This document shows, one piece after another, positions 36,641 to 47,310 of a stretch of DNA of 64,000 bases (position 1 is the stretch's first letter; each line of letters begins with the position of its first letter). The translations under genes were made by a program, and so were the position numbers. Origin of the DNA: Bathynomus jamesi (lineage: Eukaryota; Arthropoda; Malacostraca; Isopoda; Cirolanidae); NCBI GenBank assembly GCA_023014485.1, contig JAJOZX010006162.1, positions 182,001-246,000 on the forward strand. Direction: 5' to 3'. The notes under the pieces were generated by a model that saw nothing but the letters and a program-made list of their open reading frames with translations, did not search any database and was not told the DNA's origin.

Positions 36641-38027
36641 TTTTTATCTAAAGACTCCCTCAAGAATTATTTAAGGATTATTTTTATTTAAAGACTTCCT
36701 CAGGTTCACTCAAAAGTCATACTAGTATACACTTAAGTCACTCTTATGTGGGTTAATCAATTTTTAATGCGATTCATTACTCGTTCTTTTGATCAGAAGA
36801 TACCAATGGGTATTGCACTTCATATTACCTTCTATTCACTGCATAGAAAATTTATTCAAATTGGATACAAAACATTAACATTCCTTTATAAGATTACTAT
36901 AAATCTGCGTGTCAGGGATAAAAGTTCACGTCTATGTGTATATCTATGACAACTTAGCCCTTTTTAACCCTGACAGGCAGAAATGGCCCTATATAAACAA
37001 TGTGACATGGTTTATACATCTGAAAGATAGACGGACATCATTACTCAAGGATCGTGGAACATAACGTATTCTCTTGCACACCTGTAAACAAATTACCCTT
37101 CCAGTCGCCAAATCAAAAGATCAGAACTCTAGAAAGACTTTTTGAGATCCAGATTTCTTTAAAACTGCAGAAAAATAGAACGTTTATACTTTGTGAAATA
37201 AAATTTACTGCAGTTTTTAGTTTGATTTCTTTGGTCTCTAATACTGATATTATTCAAAGATGGTTAAGTGTTTAAATGTGGGGCGAGTGGGGATTAATGT
37301 GTGGCTCACTTATTGCAGACTGGCACCGATGAGGGAATTCACAAAAAGTCATTAATTATACTTTTATTCTTATAGATGCAAGAATGGGATAATTATTCTT
37401 AGTTAATTATTAAATATTAAGGAATTGGTAGTTAGATGATGATGCCTTTCTCTTTCCGAACCTTTCCAGCCTTTCCTTCCGCCAGCAACATCCTCCAGCC
37501 CTTTCCACACTCAACTTATATAACCCATCTTTGGGGATGTCCAGATGGGATATGGGAAAGATAGCTTTCTGTAGGCCTACCCCAAAGAATGCAAAAAAAG
37601 AAAGTGGGTACATTAGGATGGAGTTTGAGGCCTACTTTATAATGCATATATTTATATACATATCATTTTATAACAGCACTTTTGCAATCATAAATAGTTA
37701 AACATTTTTTGGTGTTTTTGCTGCAATAGAATGGGAAAATAGGTCTGAAGCTGTTAATCTCTTCATTTACTGGACCGCACACGATTGAAGATTAGTGGCT
37801 TGAGGGGGAGTATATATCGACTATTTTTTAATTCTTATTAAAAATAAAAAAATAGGGAATACTATTTATATACGCAGTGTATATATATCACCTTGTTTAA
37901 CGTTGGTTTTTCTTCCGCCCGAATTGCTCATTTTGAAAGAAGGTCAAGCTTGTAACTCCACCTTAAACCTATAGTTTAACGCGTGGAATTCGAACCACGC
38001 CAAATCACGGGTGAACAGAACTTACAC

Positions 38028-39072
38028 CGTGGCCGGACAGTTTGCCTACGGACAGTTTGCCTACGGACAGTTTGCCTACTGGACAGTTTGCCTACGGACA
38101 GTTTCCCTACTGGACAGTTTGCCTACTGGACATTATGCCTATTGGACATTATGCCTATGGACACCATGCCTATGTGGTATATTTATCCTTACCTTATTTA
38201 ACTTATTTAACTTATTTAACTTCAGATTCATGCAAAAGAATTAATTCAAAATTAAAATGTGTTGTTGCCCTTAATAGCATAAATATCTGAAAATATATCA
38301 AGTAAGAAAGGGAAACAGAAGTTTTCGCATAATGGATATTTGTATGTTTGATAAATGTAGCAAGCGCGACCCTTCGTTACTTTTTTGGCGGTGCGAGCAA
38401 AAGAGTCAGTGTATTATAAGGTGTGTGTATATATTATTATTATAGAGCTGGGCACTTGCGGTTTTATTTGCGGTACTGCGGTACTGCGGTACTACCGTGT
38501 TGGTCGGTACCGCGGAAAGTACCGCGGGAAATTTGAATGCGGTAGCGGTACTGCTGTACTTTCAGCGATCCTTTGCGGTACTGCGTTATGCGGTACCGGT
38601 TTGGTAGTGCGGTAGTAGTACCGCAGTACCGCAGTACCGCAAAAAAACGCAAAAAAAACCGCAAGTGCCCAGCTAAATAATAATATATACACACACCTTA
38701 TAATACACTGACTCTTTTGCTCGCACCGCCAAAAAAGTAACGAAGGGTCGCGCTTGCTACATTTATCAAACATACAAATATCCATTATGTGAAAACTTCT
38801 GTTTCCCTTTCTTACTTGATATATTTTCAGACATTTATGCTATTAAGGGCAACAACACATTTTAATTTTGAATTAATTCTTTTGCATGAATCTGAAGTTA
38901 AATAAGTTAAATAAGTTAAATAAGGTAAGGATAAATATACCACATAGGCATGGTGTCTATAGGCATAATGTCCAGTAGGCAAACTGTCCAGTAGGCAAAC
39001 TGTCCGTAGGCAAACTGTCCGTAGGCAAACTGTCCGTACGCAAATTGTCCGTAGGCAAACTGTCCGAGCGCC
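38028..39072. mobile_element. Foldback with GGACAGTTTGCCTAC repeats
   Basis: Arms of about 430 bp. Each begins with tandem GGACAGTTTGCCTAC words (seven-odd on the left, six-odd inverted on the right). Flanks ACTTACAC (38020-38027) and ACTTGCAC (39073-39080) suggest an 8 bp duplication with one mismatch. The right arm is uninterrupted there (ACTTGTT/CTTGCACAG near 44210). A second palindrome occupies the loop at 38453-38675. It split the tRNA-like SINE seen whole at 44128-44270. Confidence 0.8.
38453..38675. mobile_element. MITE of GCGGTACT repeats in foldback loop
   Basis: Ends AGCTGGGCACTTGCGGTTTT and inverse, filled with GCGGTACT words in both orientations. Unusually GC-rich for this window. 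The host arms being palindromic hides any target duplication. Confidence 0.7.
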
Positions 39073-39160
39073 ACTTGCACAGTCCTCGCTCTTACTCGAT
39101 CTCACGACCTCCCGATCAACAATCCACTGTCTTAACCACTTGGGTACCTAGCGAGGGTAC
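39073..39160 (-). repeat. Part of tRNA-like SINE
   Basis: Inverse of 44128-44215. The other part lies at 37975-38027, so the foldback split the SINE. Confidence 0.6.
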
Positions 39161-39739
39161 CCATTTATCTACCAACCAATTTCTATTGTGTGGAAGGATG
39201 AACAAATGCTAACCACTACACTAGTATATATTAATATAATATATATATACACACGAGTATATTTTTTTCAGTAGCGTGCAAATTAATTGCAGAATTGCAC
39301 GAAATAATTTTGAGTGACTTATGATTGAATGTTTTTGAGAACTTATCATTTCTCATACACTTTCTTGTTTTTGGGTGAGGGGACAATTCACTATTCACAG
39401 AATGGCTAGATGAATATTGCAATAGTTACAAACATGAACGTAATCACATGTAAGGGCATTTATGTGAAGACTGACTGAGATGTTGATAGGGCATAGGTAG
39501 GTCAAGAATAAATGAATGAAATGAATTAATTTAAATGGTTCCAAAGAGAAGAGGTCAACAAAAATTGAAGATTATTCAATAATTAATAACCACAAGAACA
39601 TATTAACATAACATTGTTTAATTCAGGTAAATACATGAATGAACTTCAACATGGCCGAACAACATTTATACGGCATAACATTAGACAACGCACCAAATAA
39701 ATAATGTCTTGCAGACTGTAAATTCTTTATTATCATACG

Positions 39740-39843
39740 ATCTGGGTTGATGTCAGGAGTTTTCCTGGGTCCGACATTGCAATCTCCGACCTGTGTGTCT
39801 TCATCTCCTTCACCTCTGATTTCCAGTATCCTCTTCACTGCCT
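39740..39843 (-). pseudogene. Exact 104 bp copy of transposase exon
   Basis: Identical base for base to 40880-40983 but lying outside the TIR element at 40347. On the minus strand it is preceded by TTTTCCAG and followed by GTATGA, so it looks like a spliced exon encoding AVKRILEIRGEGDEDTQVGD. Exact identity against AT-rich, diverged flanks suggests recent duplication or gene conversion. Confidence 0.7.
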
Positions 39844-40346
39844 CCTGGAAAATGTGAAAGGAATCAATTTACTTTATGACGTCATATTCTATCAACTAAT
39901 GCAATATATGTAAATTCGTAAATAATACTTTAGTCTCTAAGTTCGGATATATAAGTCATTATAGGGAGTAACAAGAGAAAATGAATTGTAAGAACACATT
40001 AGTAAGGAAGTTATGACCTTTGTACAAGTGTGAGTGAAAGAGTAAATAAGTATATACAATAGTACTTAATAAATTTCGTGCTATACTCATTAAAATTTCT
40101 AATTCCTTACTAAACTTCTCAAATGAATTTTAATGTGAAACAAAGGTTGTTTAAAATCTCATCATTTCCTAAAGCTCAAAAAGTGTACGAAATTTGAGGG
40201 AAGCGTTGAAAATATTATTAAACCGTACAATTTATTACAAATTTAAAATGAAAGCACACTTGCGAGTGTTGAGTTTGGTTACTGAAATAATGCTGCTGCA
40301 ATTTTGTGGTCGAATTTTCAATTGAAACCATTATTGCATACCGTGT

Positions 40347-43327
40347 TAGGGTGTGTCAATTTTAGGGAGAAAAGTGAAATCTTTAGGTTTTCAAAGACTA
40401 CTAGTGACCAAATGATGCATTTTTATGTGCTATATCGAAATGTGGCTTTAAAATCCAGATTTGACCACTCCTAGCTACTTATATTTGAAGTTGAAGTTTA
40501 CGAAAAATAAGCAATTTTTGCAAGTATTTATTTTGTTGATTATAACTACATTTTACATACATTACATACAATTAAAGACATTTTGATTGTATTTCAATAT
40601 TAAAACTTAGAAATATAGATAGTTTTCTTGAACTTTGCTAAGGATGCCATGTCTGCCTTGCTCTTGTTCCTGGACATGAGCTCCCTACTGGCCACATGGC
40701 ACTGATGTACGCCTCCCTCCTCTCTTGTGAGTAAACATGTTGTGCTGCTTCAGTTGTCATCCTTACACACCTCTCTACTGACTCTGTGTGTGAAGGCCAT
40801 GCAGTGGGGTGAGGAAGCAGGTCAGAGGAGGCTCAGTCACGCCAGTTTTCCAGTCACTAAGCTCCGAGAGTTTGGTGGCATCTGGGTTGATGTCAGGAGT
40901 TTTCCTGGGTCCGACATTGCAATCTCCGACCTGTGTGTCTTCATCTCCTTCACCTCTGATTTCCAGTATCCTCTTCACTGCCTTCTTCCTCTCCTCCTCC
41001 ACCTCACTGCACAGCATGGCCTGGAGCACAGCCTCTGAGTGTGCATACCAGGCTGATCTCTTCACTGTAGACATCACTATTCCTATCACCTCCTTCTTCT
41101 AACTTCTGAGCAGCTCCAGCTGGTACAGTACATGCCTGGGACCCTCCACCCAGCTGTGATTTAATTTGATGTTGAACCAGTTTGGCATGTAGACTCCCAC
41201 TATGAATTCCACAATTATCCTCAGATTCTTCAGGTTCCTACTCTTCAGCCCATGCTTGGAAATCCACAATCTGCAGAACCTTAGAGTCGTGGTGACCCAC
41301 CTACCGTGACAGACTGGCCAAATCTCCAGGAGAGCTAGACTCTGAGGTATCTCTCCCGATCTGATGGCATTGATGATTCTGTAGCCATATGATTGGTATG
41401 TGCTGAGGTCCTTGACTACCTCCTGACTGAGATGTGGTAGAGGAGGACCAACAGTGATCCTCGTGAAGTTTGGGTTGATCTCCACATCAGTGGCAGTGTC
41501 TAACATCTTACCTAGGGGCCCAGACCACTTGTTGTTGCTCAATGTTCTTGCCATCCATTGCAGTCACCAGGTGCCTGAGACTCAGCTCCCCAGTGTGCAA
41601 GTCACAGACAATCCACACCAACTTCCTGCTAAGCTTGGCCTCCACATAATGCATTACTCCTCCTTCCCAGCCAGTATTCACATTAGTACCGTCACCTCCC
41701 TGACCAAAAGGGTCTGGTCTGCTTCTCTCTCTCTCTTAGCCAGTTCACCAGATGATCAGCAATGAACTTAGCATGACTTCTCCCTCTGCAGCTTCCTCTG
41801 GTACAAAATGCCACAAATATTTCCCACCTGGTTCATTGCACACTGTGTAGTATTCTTCCTTAATGAGGCCAGGAAACTGCCTGTCACTGCCCTCACTTTC
41901 CATCATCACTTTGGTGTCGTCTCTTTTCCCATCAAAGAAGATAGAGGTGATGCCATTTTCCCTAATCTCTTCATCAAACTTCTTGACCAGTTCCTTAGTC
42001 AGTCTCTCCTGAGCTCTCCTCTCCTTGTTGTGGTCAATCACCAGTGGTGTGTCAAACTCTGTGATAAGACCAGCATCAATCCAGGCAGCAGTGGCAATTT
42101 CTGCACTCTCTCTCTCAGCCCAGTGTGATGTTTGAAGCTAGCCAGAGCTATGTTGGTGATATCTTTAGTGTTGTATTTCTTCTTCTTAGCCACAGGCAAG
42201 GAAGAAGTTGTCGCAGCCTCTGGTGTGAAGTCTTCGTCCTCCTCTCTCCTCCCTGCCTCCTCCAGTATATCTCCAGTCTCCTCCAACTCCATCTCCAGCA
42301 ATTTCTCCTCCCTCAACTCCTCTTCTTTCTTGGCTGACTCCTCTGCCTTCCTCCTCCTCTTCTCCTCGGCCTTCCTTCTCTGCTCCTGCCTCTGCAGCAC
42401 TGCTTCCTGTCTCCTGGTTTCAGGGTGATCAGCTAGACCCATCTGGTGTGCCCCTACACTTCCCACCTTTTCTCCTTGACCTTTAATGAAGGCAAGCTCC
42501 TGCACTGGTATCTTCTGCTCGCTCCTGCAACTGCAGTCAATGTGAACCTCACTGTTGCAGAGTGGGTTGCACCCAAGCTCACTGCAGCTACTGATCACAT
42601 AGTGACAGGTCAGGATGTCCACTAATTTGTCCAGTTTCATCTCTCTCCTCAAAAAACCATACCTCAGCAGATCTCTGGGTGTGGGCAGCTAAGCAGGGGG
42701 AAGTTCCCTCCCAGTCCCCACCAAATGACTTAGGTAACAACTTGCTTTGCTTCGGGTTCTGATTTCTTTCTGACTCATCCTGTGGACCTGTGAACAAAAT
42801 AAATGTCACTGAAATTTGGATAAAATTAAGTTAATTGAAATTCTTAATAGCTTCCTATAAGCTCAGATAAAAGGTTGTGTTGTTATAGGTACAAGACTTA
42901 ATTATTCAAAGTAATGACAATTTCATATATTTATCATATCAAAATATACAGAAAGTTTAGGTCACACATAACATTTCGAATAATTTGAATTACACATTAT
43001 TTACATTACGAAGTAATCAAAATTGTCAAAGAAGAGGGAAAACACATGCATTCACAATCAAAACTCCAGCATTTGTGACTATGTGAAACTTATAAACCAT
43101 ACTGCACACCAAAAATAACCAAAGTTGACCACACATATCAATGGCACATTGATATACGATGCTACAGTCATATTTAGGTTATATTTCAAACCTTTATGGT
43201 CAAATATAAGTTGGTAAATGGCTTTTTTAAACAACACTAAAGATATTTCTAAGTTTGCTAGATAATATGACATCATTTGAGCATTAATAGTTTTTGAATT
43301 GTTGACTTTACTAAAATTGACACCCTA
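40347..43327 (-). mobile_element. 2981 bp hAT-like transposon, second of family
   Basis: Ends TAGGGTGTGTCAATTTTAG and, inverted, TAGGGTGTCAATTTTAGTA. Flanks ATACCGTGT (40338-40346) and ATATCGTGT (43328-43336) are a 9 bp duplication with one mismatch. The site lies inside a FReD exon whose intact paralogues read CCGTGTGGTG, so the boundaries are well set. Encodes one gene, minus strand, related to that in 17254-20595. Confidence 0.88.
40610..42652 (-). pseudogene. Unclassified hAT-like transposase, frameshifted
   Basis: The N-terminal region reads LPTPRDLLRYGFLRREMKLD, then CSCRSEQKIPVQEL and a long Glu/Arg/Lys-rich coil (about 42430-42270). Catalytic-looking motifs: ITSIFFDGKRDD, then GGDGTNVNTGWEGGVMHYVE, IVCDLHTGELSLRHL and MDGK. 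Later DLSTYQSYGY, CHGRWVTTTLRF, VYMPNWFNIK, RSAWYAHSEAVLQAM and a C-terminus YSQERREAYISAM...ASRELMSRNKSK. Several frame changes (near 42110, 41760, 41570, 41100, 40800). Less AT-rich than its surroundings. Collinear with the gene at 17764-20187 over its length, which supports both calls. Confidence 0.78.
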
Positions 43328-44127
43328 ATATCGTGTGGTGCTATTCAGTTTTGACCAAGTTTTTATCCTTATTCCTGTGTTATCTTTCTTTGCATGAATA
43401 CCTGTTGGGTTGTTGTCGTGACAGTTATTGTACCACCACTCTCCTTTATACATTTAAGCGCAGTTTGCCTTTAATGTCGAACAATAAAATGTTTGCATTA
43501 TAGATAATATTTGCAAATAACAGAACAGACAACCACATTTATAGACACAGATCTTCAAACCAAATATAGCTAATTGAATTCCCCTCAACATTTACGAATG
43601 TGAGCCTCAAAGCTTTACAGATAAAGGAGGTCGAATTATAATTTGATGTAAACATCGAATAAATTTGTTCACTGCGAAAAAGTGTTGATCACACTTTATT
43701 TGGTTTAAAAGTTGTCCGCGTGACAATGGGTGTAGCGTATTAGTGAACCATTTAAATTAATTCATTTCATTCATTTATTCTTGACCTACCTATGCCCTAT
43801 CAACATCTCAGTCAGTCTTCACATAAATGTCCTTACATGTGATTACGTTCATGTTTGTAACTATTGCAATATTCGTCTAGCCATTCTGTGTATAGTGAAT
43901 TGTCCCCTCACCCAAAACACAAGAAAGTGAATGAGAAATGATAAGTTCTCAAAAACATTCAATCATAAGTCATTCAAAATTATTTCGTGCAATTCTGTAA
44001 TTGATTTGCACGTTACTGAAAAAAATATATACTCATATATATATATATATATATATACTAGTGTAGTGGTTATCATTTGTTCATCCTTCCACACAATAGA
44101 AATTGGTTGGTAGATAAATGGTTACCC

Positions 44128-44270
44128 TCGCTAGGTACCCAGTGGTTAAGACAGTGGATTGTTGATCGGGAGGTCGTGAGATCGAGTACGAGCGAGGACT
44201 GTGCAAGTTCTGTTCACCCGTGATACGGCGTGGTTCGAATTCCACGCGTTAAACTATAGGTTTAAGGTGG
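44128..44270 (+). repeat. tRNA-like SINE
   Basis: Starts near GCTAGGTACCCAGTGGTTAAG (box A-like) with GGGAGGTCGTGAGATCGAGTA, a degenerate box B. A nearly perfect box B (GGTTCGAATTCC, 44232-44243) lies further on. These are remnants of RNA polymerase III promoters, not a functional tRNA: no cloverleaf can be drawn. Mirror copy 37975-39160 is split by a foldback. Confidence 0.5.
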
Positions 44271-44836
44271 AGTGACAAGCTTGATCTTCTTTCAAAATGA
44301 ACAATTCGTGCGGAAGCAAAACCAAGGTTAAACAAGGTAATATATATATACACTGCGTATATAAATAGTATTCCCGTTATTCTTTATTTTTAATAAGCAT
44401 TAAAAAATAGTTGATATATACTTCAATTCAAGGCCATTAATCTTAAATCGTGTGCGGTGCAGTAAATGGAGAGATTAACAGCCTCAAACCTATTTTCCCA
44501 CTCAATTGCATCAAAAACAACAAAAAATGTGTAAGTATTTATGATTGCAAAAGTGCTTTTATAAAATGATATGTATATAAATATATGCATCATAAAGTTG
44601 GCCTCACACTCCATCCTAGTGTTCCCACTTTACTTTTTTGCTTTCTTTGGAGTTGGCATACGGAAGGCTATCTTTCTCCATATCCCATCTGGACATCCCC
44701 AAAGGATAGGTTATATAAGATGAGTGTAGGAAAGGGCTGGGAGGAGGTTACTGGCACTATCAGTTACTTAATATTTAATAATTAACTAAGAATAATTATC
44801 TCATTCTTGCATCTATAAGAATGAAATTATAATTAA

Positions 44837-45859
44837 CACGTGATTGCCAAGGGTGTTTGCCGATGTCGGTGTAGCCAGGCCAAATTTTTTTTGTGTGAAA
44901 AAGCTGTCATATGTAATAACAAATCTGAAATGTCAAGTAAGAGGAAAATGGCAAATCCAAAACTGAAACCAGAAGCAGTGGTAGCTTACAATACAGGCAA
45001 ATCTGGTATAGATTTATCAGACCAGATGTCTTCTTATGCTACCTCACATAGAAGAGGAGTCAAATGGTATAGGAAACTTGCAATAGAATTACTGTTAGGA
45101 ATAGCTGTGGTAAATGCTAACATTATATTCAAGGAGAAGACTAAAAAAATAATGAATATTAGAACATTCAGATGTGAGATCGCGAAGGACCTCATGAATA
45201 TTCGCAGGGAGGGTAAAACTAAAAGACCCGAACGTGTCAACAGTCATACATTAGCGCAGCAAAGAGATGAAAAAAAACAGGAGTGTAAGGCGAAACTGTG
45301 TAGAAATTGGGTAGAAATGAAGCAAAGAAAAAGGTGAGAAGAGTTTCAACGTATTGTCAGGAATGCAAAAAAAAACCATTCATGTGTATTTCATGTTTTT
45401 CGTCTGCTCATAAAAAATGATTTTTGTTTTTCTCAATAAAGAATAAACTAATTATGCCAAAAGTTACTACTTACATTTACTTATTTTTTATTGCAATGAG
45501 TGCCTTTCACATTATACACAGGTATAAGGTTTTACGTTTTTATTGCGATTTTTTATTGCTATGAGTGCCATTCACATTTTACATAGGTCTAATAAAGATG
45601 CTTTACAAAAAAAAAAATTTCCCCTACTCTTCAAAAGACAATAGGGCCTATTTATCCTTATACAAGCTTTTATAAACAAAAAACTGTTACTGTCACAGGC
45701 CAGGGATATTATTCTCATAGAAAAAATAATGGGGCGACCGCCAGAAGTGGCGGACAGCCCGCTTAATGAAAGGAAAGTATGTCAACCAAATCTGGTGGAC
45801 GCAGCCAGATCTGTAAATGCCACTGTCCACCAAAAATGGTGGACATGGCAGTCAACATG
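44837..45859 (+). mobile_element. piggyBac-type element, internally deleted
   Basis: TTAA at 44833-44836 and 45860-45863 flank ends CACGTGATTGCC and, inverted, CATGTTGACTGCC. The left arm has a single TTAA at the mirror site near 37355. At 1023 bp it keeps only the 3' coding part. Confidence 0.85.
44930..45420 (+). pseudogene. piggyBac transposase C-terminal part
   Basis: Contains VVAYNTGKSGIDLSDQMSSY and GVKWYRKLAIELLLGIAVVNA, the conserved C-terminal part of piggyBac transposases including the Asp-containing DLSDQ. After TGA at 45335-45337 another frame gives the Cys-rich zinc tail YCQECKKKPFMCISCF and TGA at 45418-45420. The catalytic core upstream is missing. Confidence 0.85.
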
Positions 45860-45863
45860 TTAA

Positions 45864-47310
45864 TGATTTTCTCTGAATTCCCTCATCGGTACCAATCTGC
45901 AATACGTGAGCCACACATTAGTCCCCACTCGCCCCACATTTAAACACTTAACCATCTTTGAATAATATCAGTATTAGAGACCAAAGAAATCAAACTAAAA
46001 ACTGCAGTAAATTTTATTTCACAAAGTATAAACGTTCTATTATTCTACAGTTTTACAGAATTCTGGATCTCAAAAGGTGTTTCTAGAAATTTGATCTTTC
46101 GGGTTGGCGACTGGAAGTGTAATTTGTTTATAGGTGTGCAAGAGAATACGTGATATTCCACGATTGTTGCGTCATAATGTCTGTTTATCTTTTAGATGTA
46201 TAAACGATGTCACATTGTTTATATAGGGACATTTCTGCCTGTCAGGGCTAAAAAGTGCTAAGTTGTCATAGATAAACACATAGACGTGGCACTTTTTAAC
46301 CCTGACACGCAGATTTATAAGTAATCTTATAACGGGAATGCTCAATGTTTTGTATCCAAATTTGAATAAATTTTCTAGGCAGTGAATAAAAGGTGATATG
46401 AAGTGCAATACCCATTGGTATCTTCTGATCAAAAGAACGAGTAATGAATCGCATTAAAAATTGATTAACCCACATAAGAGTGACTTAAGTGTATACTAGT
46501 ATGACTTTTGAGTGAACCTGAGGAAGACTTTAAATAAAAATAATCCTTAAATAATTCTTGAGGGAGTCTTTAGATAAAAATGAATGTGTTTCTTGTCGTT
46601 TGACCTCCGTCGTAAAGGGGAAGGCCATGTGACTGAGGAGACTTACAGCTTTACGAGGGATCCGAGCCATGGTTCTCTTTTTATATATAACTTCTGAATA
46701 GACCCATCGTCGCTTAACTTCGCAAATGAAACGTAATAATAAGCCAGGATGAAGGTCTTATAAACTCGAAATCGGTCCTAAACATGCCATAATTTATTTC
46801 AAATATAATTATGTTTCATTGCAACAATTTAATTTTAATCATAAATTCATTTTAATAAAGTAAATATTTAATGGGTTTCTATACAAACAGAATTACCAAT
46901 ATAATCATTTTTAATTTTTAAATAATATTTTACCTAATTCTATCCTAAAGAATAAATGAATCAGGAAATGCGTTGCAAAATAGGAAGTAAACTTTTAACT
47001 TTTATCAAAAAAAGCTTCCCTCAATACACTAAAGTTTTAAGGTCGTTGCGCACATTTCGAGGAAGTTCAGAAAGGCGTTTCCTGATGTTCTTTAGCACCG
47101 AGTATTTACACGAATTAAGAGAGATAACTGCGTTCACTTCATGGGTGCAAATTCCATTTTGTTGGTATAATAAAGCGTCGACTTCACAAACTCTGACACT
47201 TTTATTCCTCAGTACTGCTCTGCATCACCTTCTTTCTTCTATTTCCTTTATAAAAGTTATTGTTTTTTAAATACTTTTAAATAAACGTTTTCGTGATTAA
47301 AAAAGTGAAA
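45864..47310. other. Upstream region of right FReD gene
   Basis: No gene apart from short open stretches also present in inverse on the left arm. SINE-like tail relic at 46590-46700. Promoter TATA at 47249. Confidence 0.6.
47249..47256 (+). promoter_or_regulatory. TATA box of right FReD gene
   Basis: TATAAAAG 55 bases before the ATG, conserved in the left paralogue. The transcription start would be near 47280. Confidence 0.62.

Larger units (their letters stand above)
35897..38027. other. Upstream region of left FReD gene
   Basis: No gene. Mirrors 47310-44200. Includes a SINE-like tail relic at 36540-36640 and the common word CTTCCCTCAGTACAC just upstream of the TATA box. Confidence 0.6.
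7760..39543. repeat. Left arm of giant inverted duplication
   Basis: Read in reverse complement, this interval matches 64000 back to 43747 in the same order: 3' flank, all ten FReD exons, introns, promoter and upstream DNA. Examples are 8000-8050 with 63780-63830, 23310-23490 with 54945-55125, and 39450-39543 with 43747-43860, which end at the same AAATGGTTC. Large arm-specific insertions are 11317-17204, 17254-20595, 25137-29703, 32292-33173 and 38028-39072. Aligned blocks look highly similar by eye, but I did not compute identity. Confidence 0.9.
40250..43485 (-). pseudogene. Third FReD final exon, split by transposon
   Basis: Bases 43485-43337 encode KGEWWYNNCHDNNPTGIHA and WSKLNSTTR on the minus strand, continuing at 40346-40250 with YAIMVSIENSTT in a shifted frame. 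Homologous to exon 10 of both FReD genes. Decayed (a stop precedes MYKGEWW, then a frameshift) and interrupted by the element at 40347-43327. It shows that at least a third FReD unit existed between the arms. Confidence 0.85.

Noticed and set aside
38011..38290. Repeated GQFAYGQFAY peptides
   Set aside because: Translation of GGACAGTTTGCCTAC foldback repeats; present in several frames, no gene context.
42125..42428. Ser/Leu-rich protein on the plus strand
   Set aside because: Antisense of the Glu/Lys-rich coil of the spacer transposase.
44130..44245. Functional tRNA gene
   Set aside because: Box-like motifs are too far apart and no cloverleaf pairs; better explained as a tRNA-like SINE.
35952..47256. 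Bidirectional shared promoter between the FReD genes
   Set aside because: The TATA boxes are about 11.3 kb apart with transposons and an exon relic between; each gene has its own mirrored promoter.
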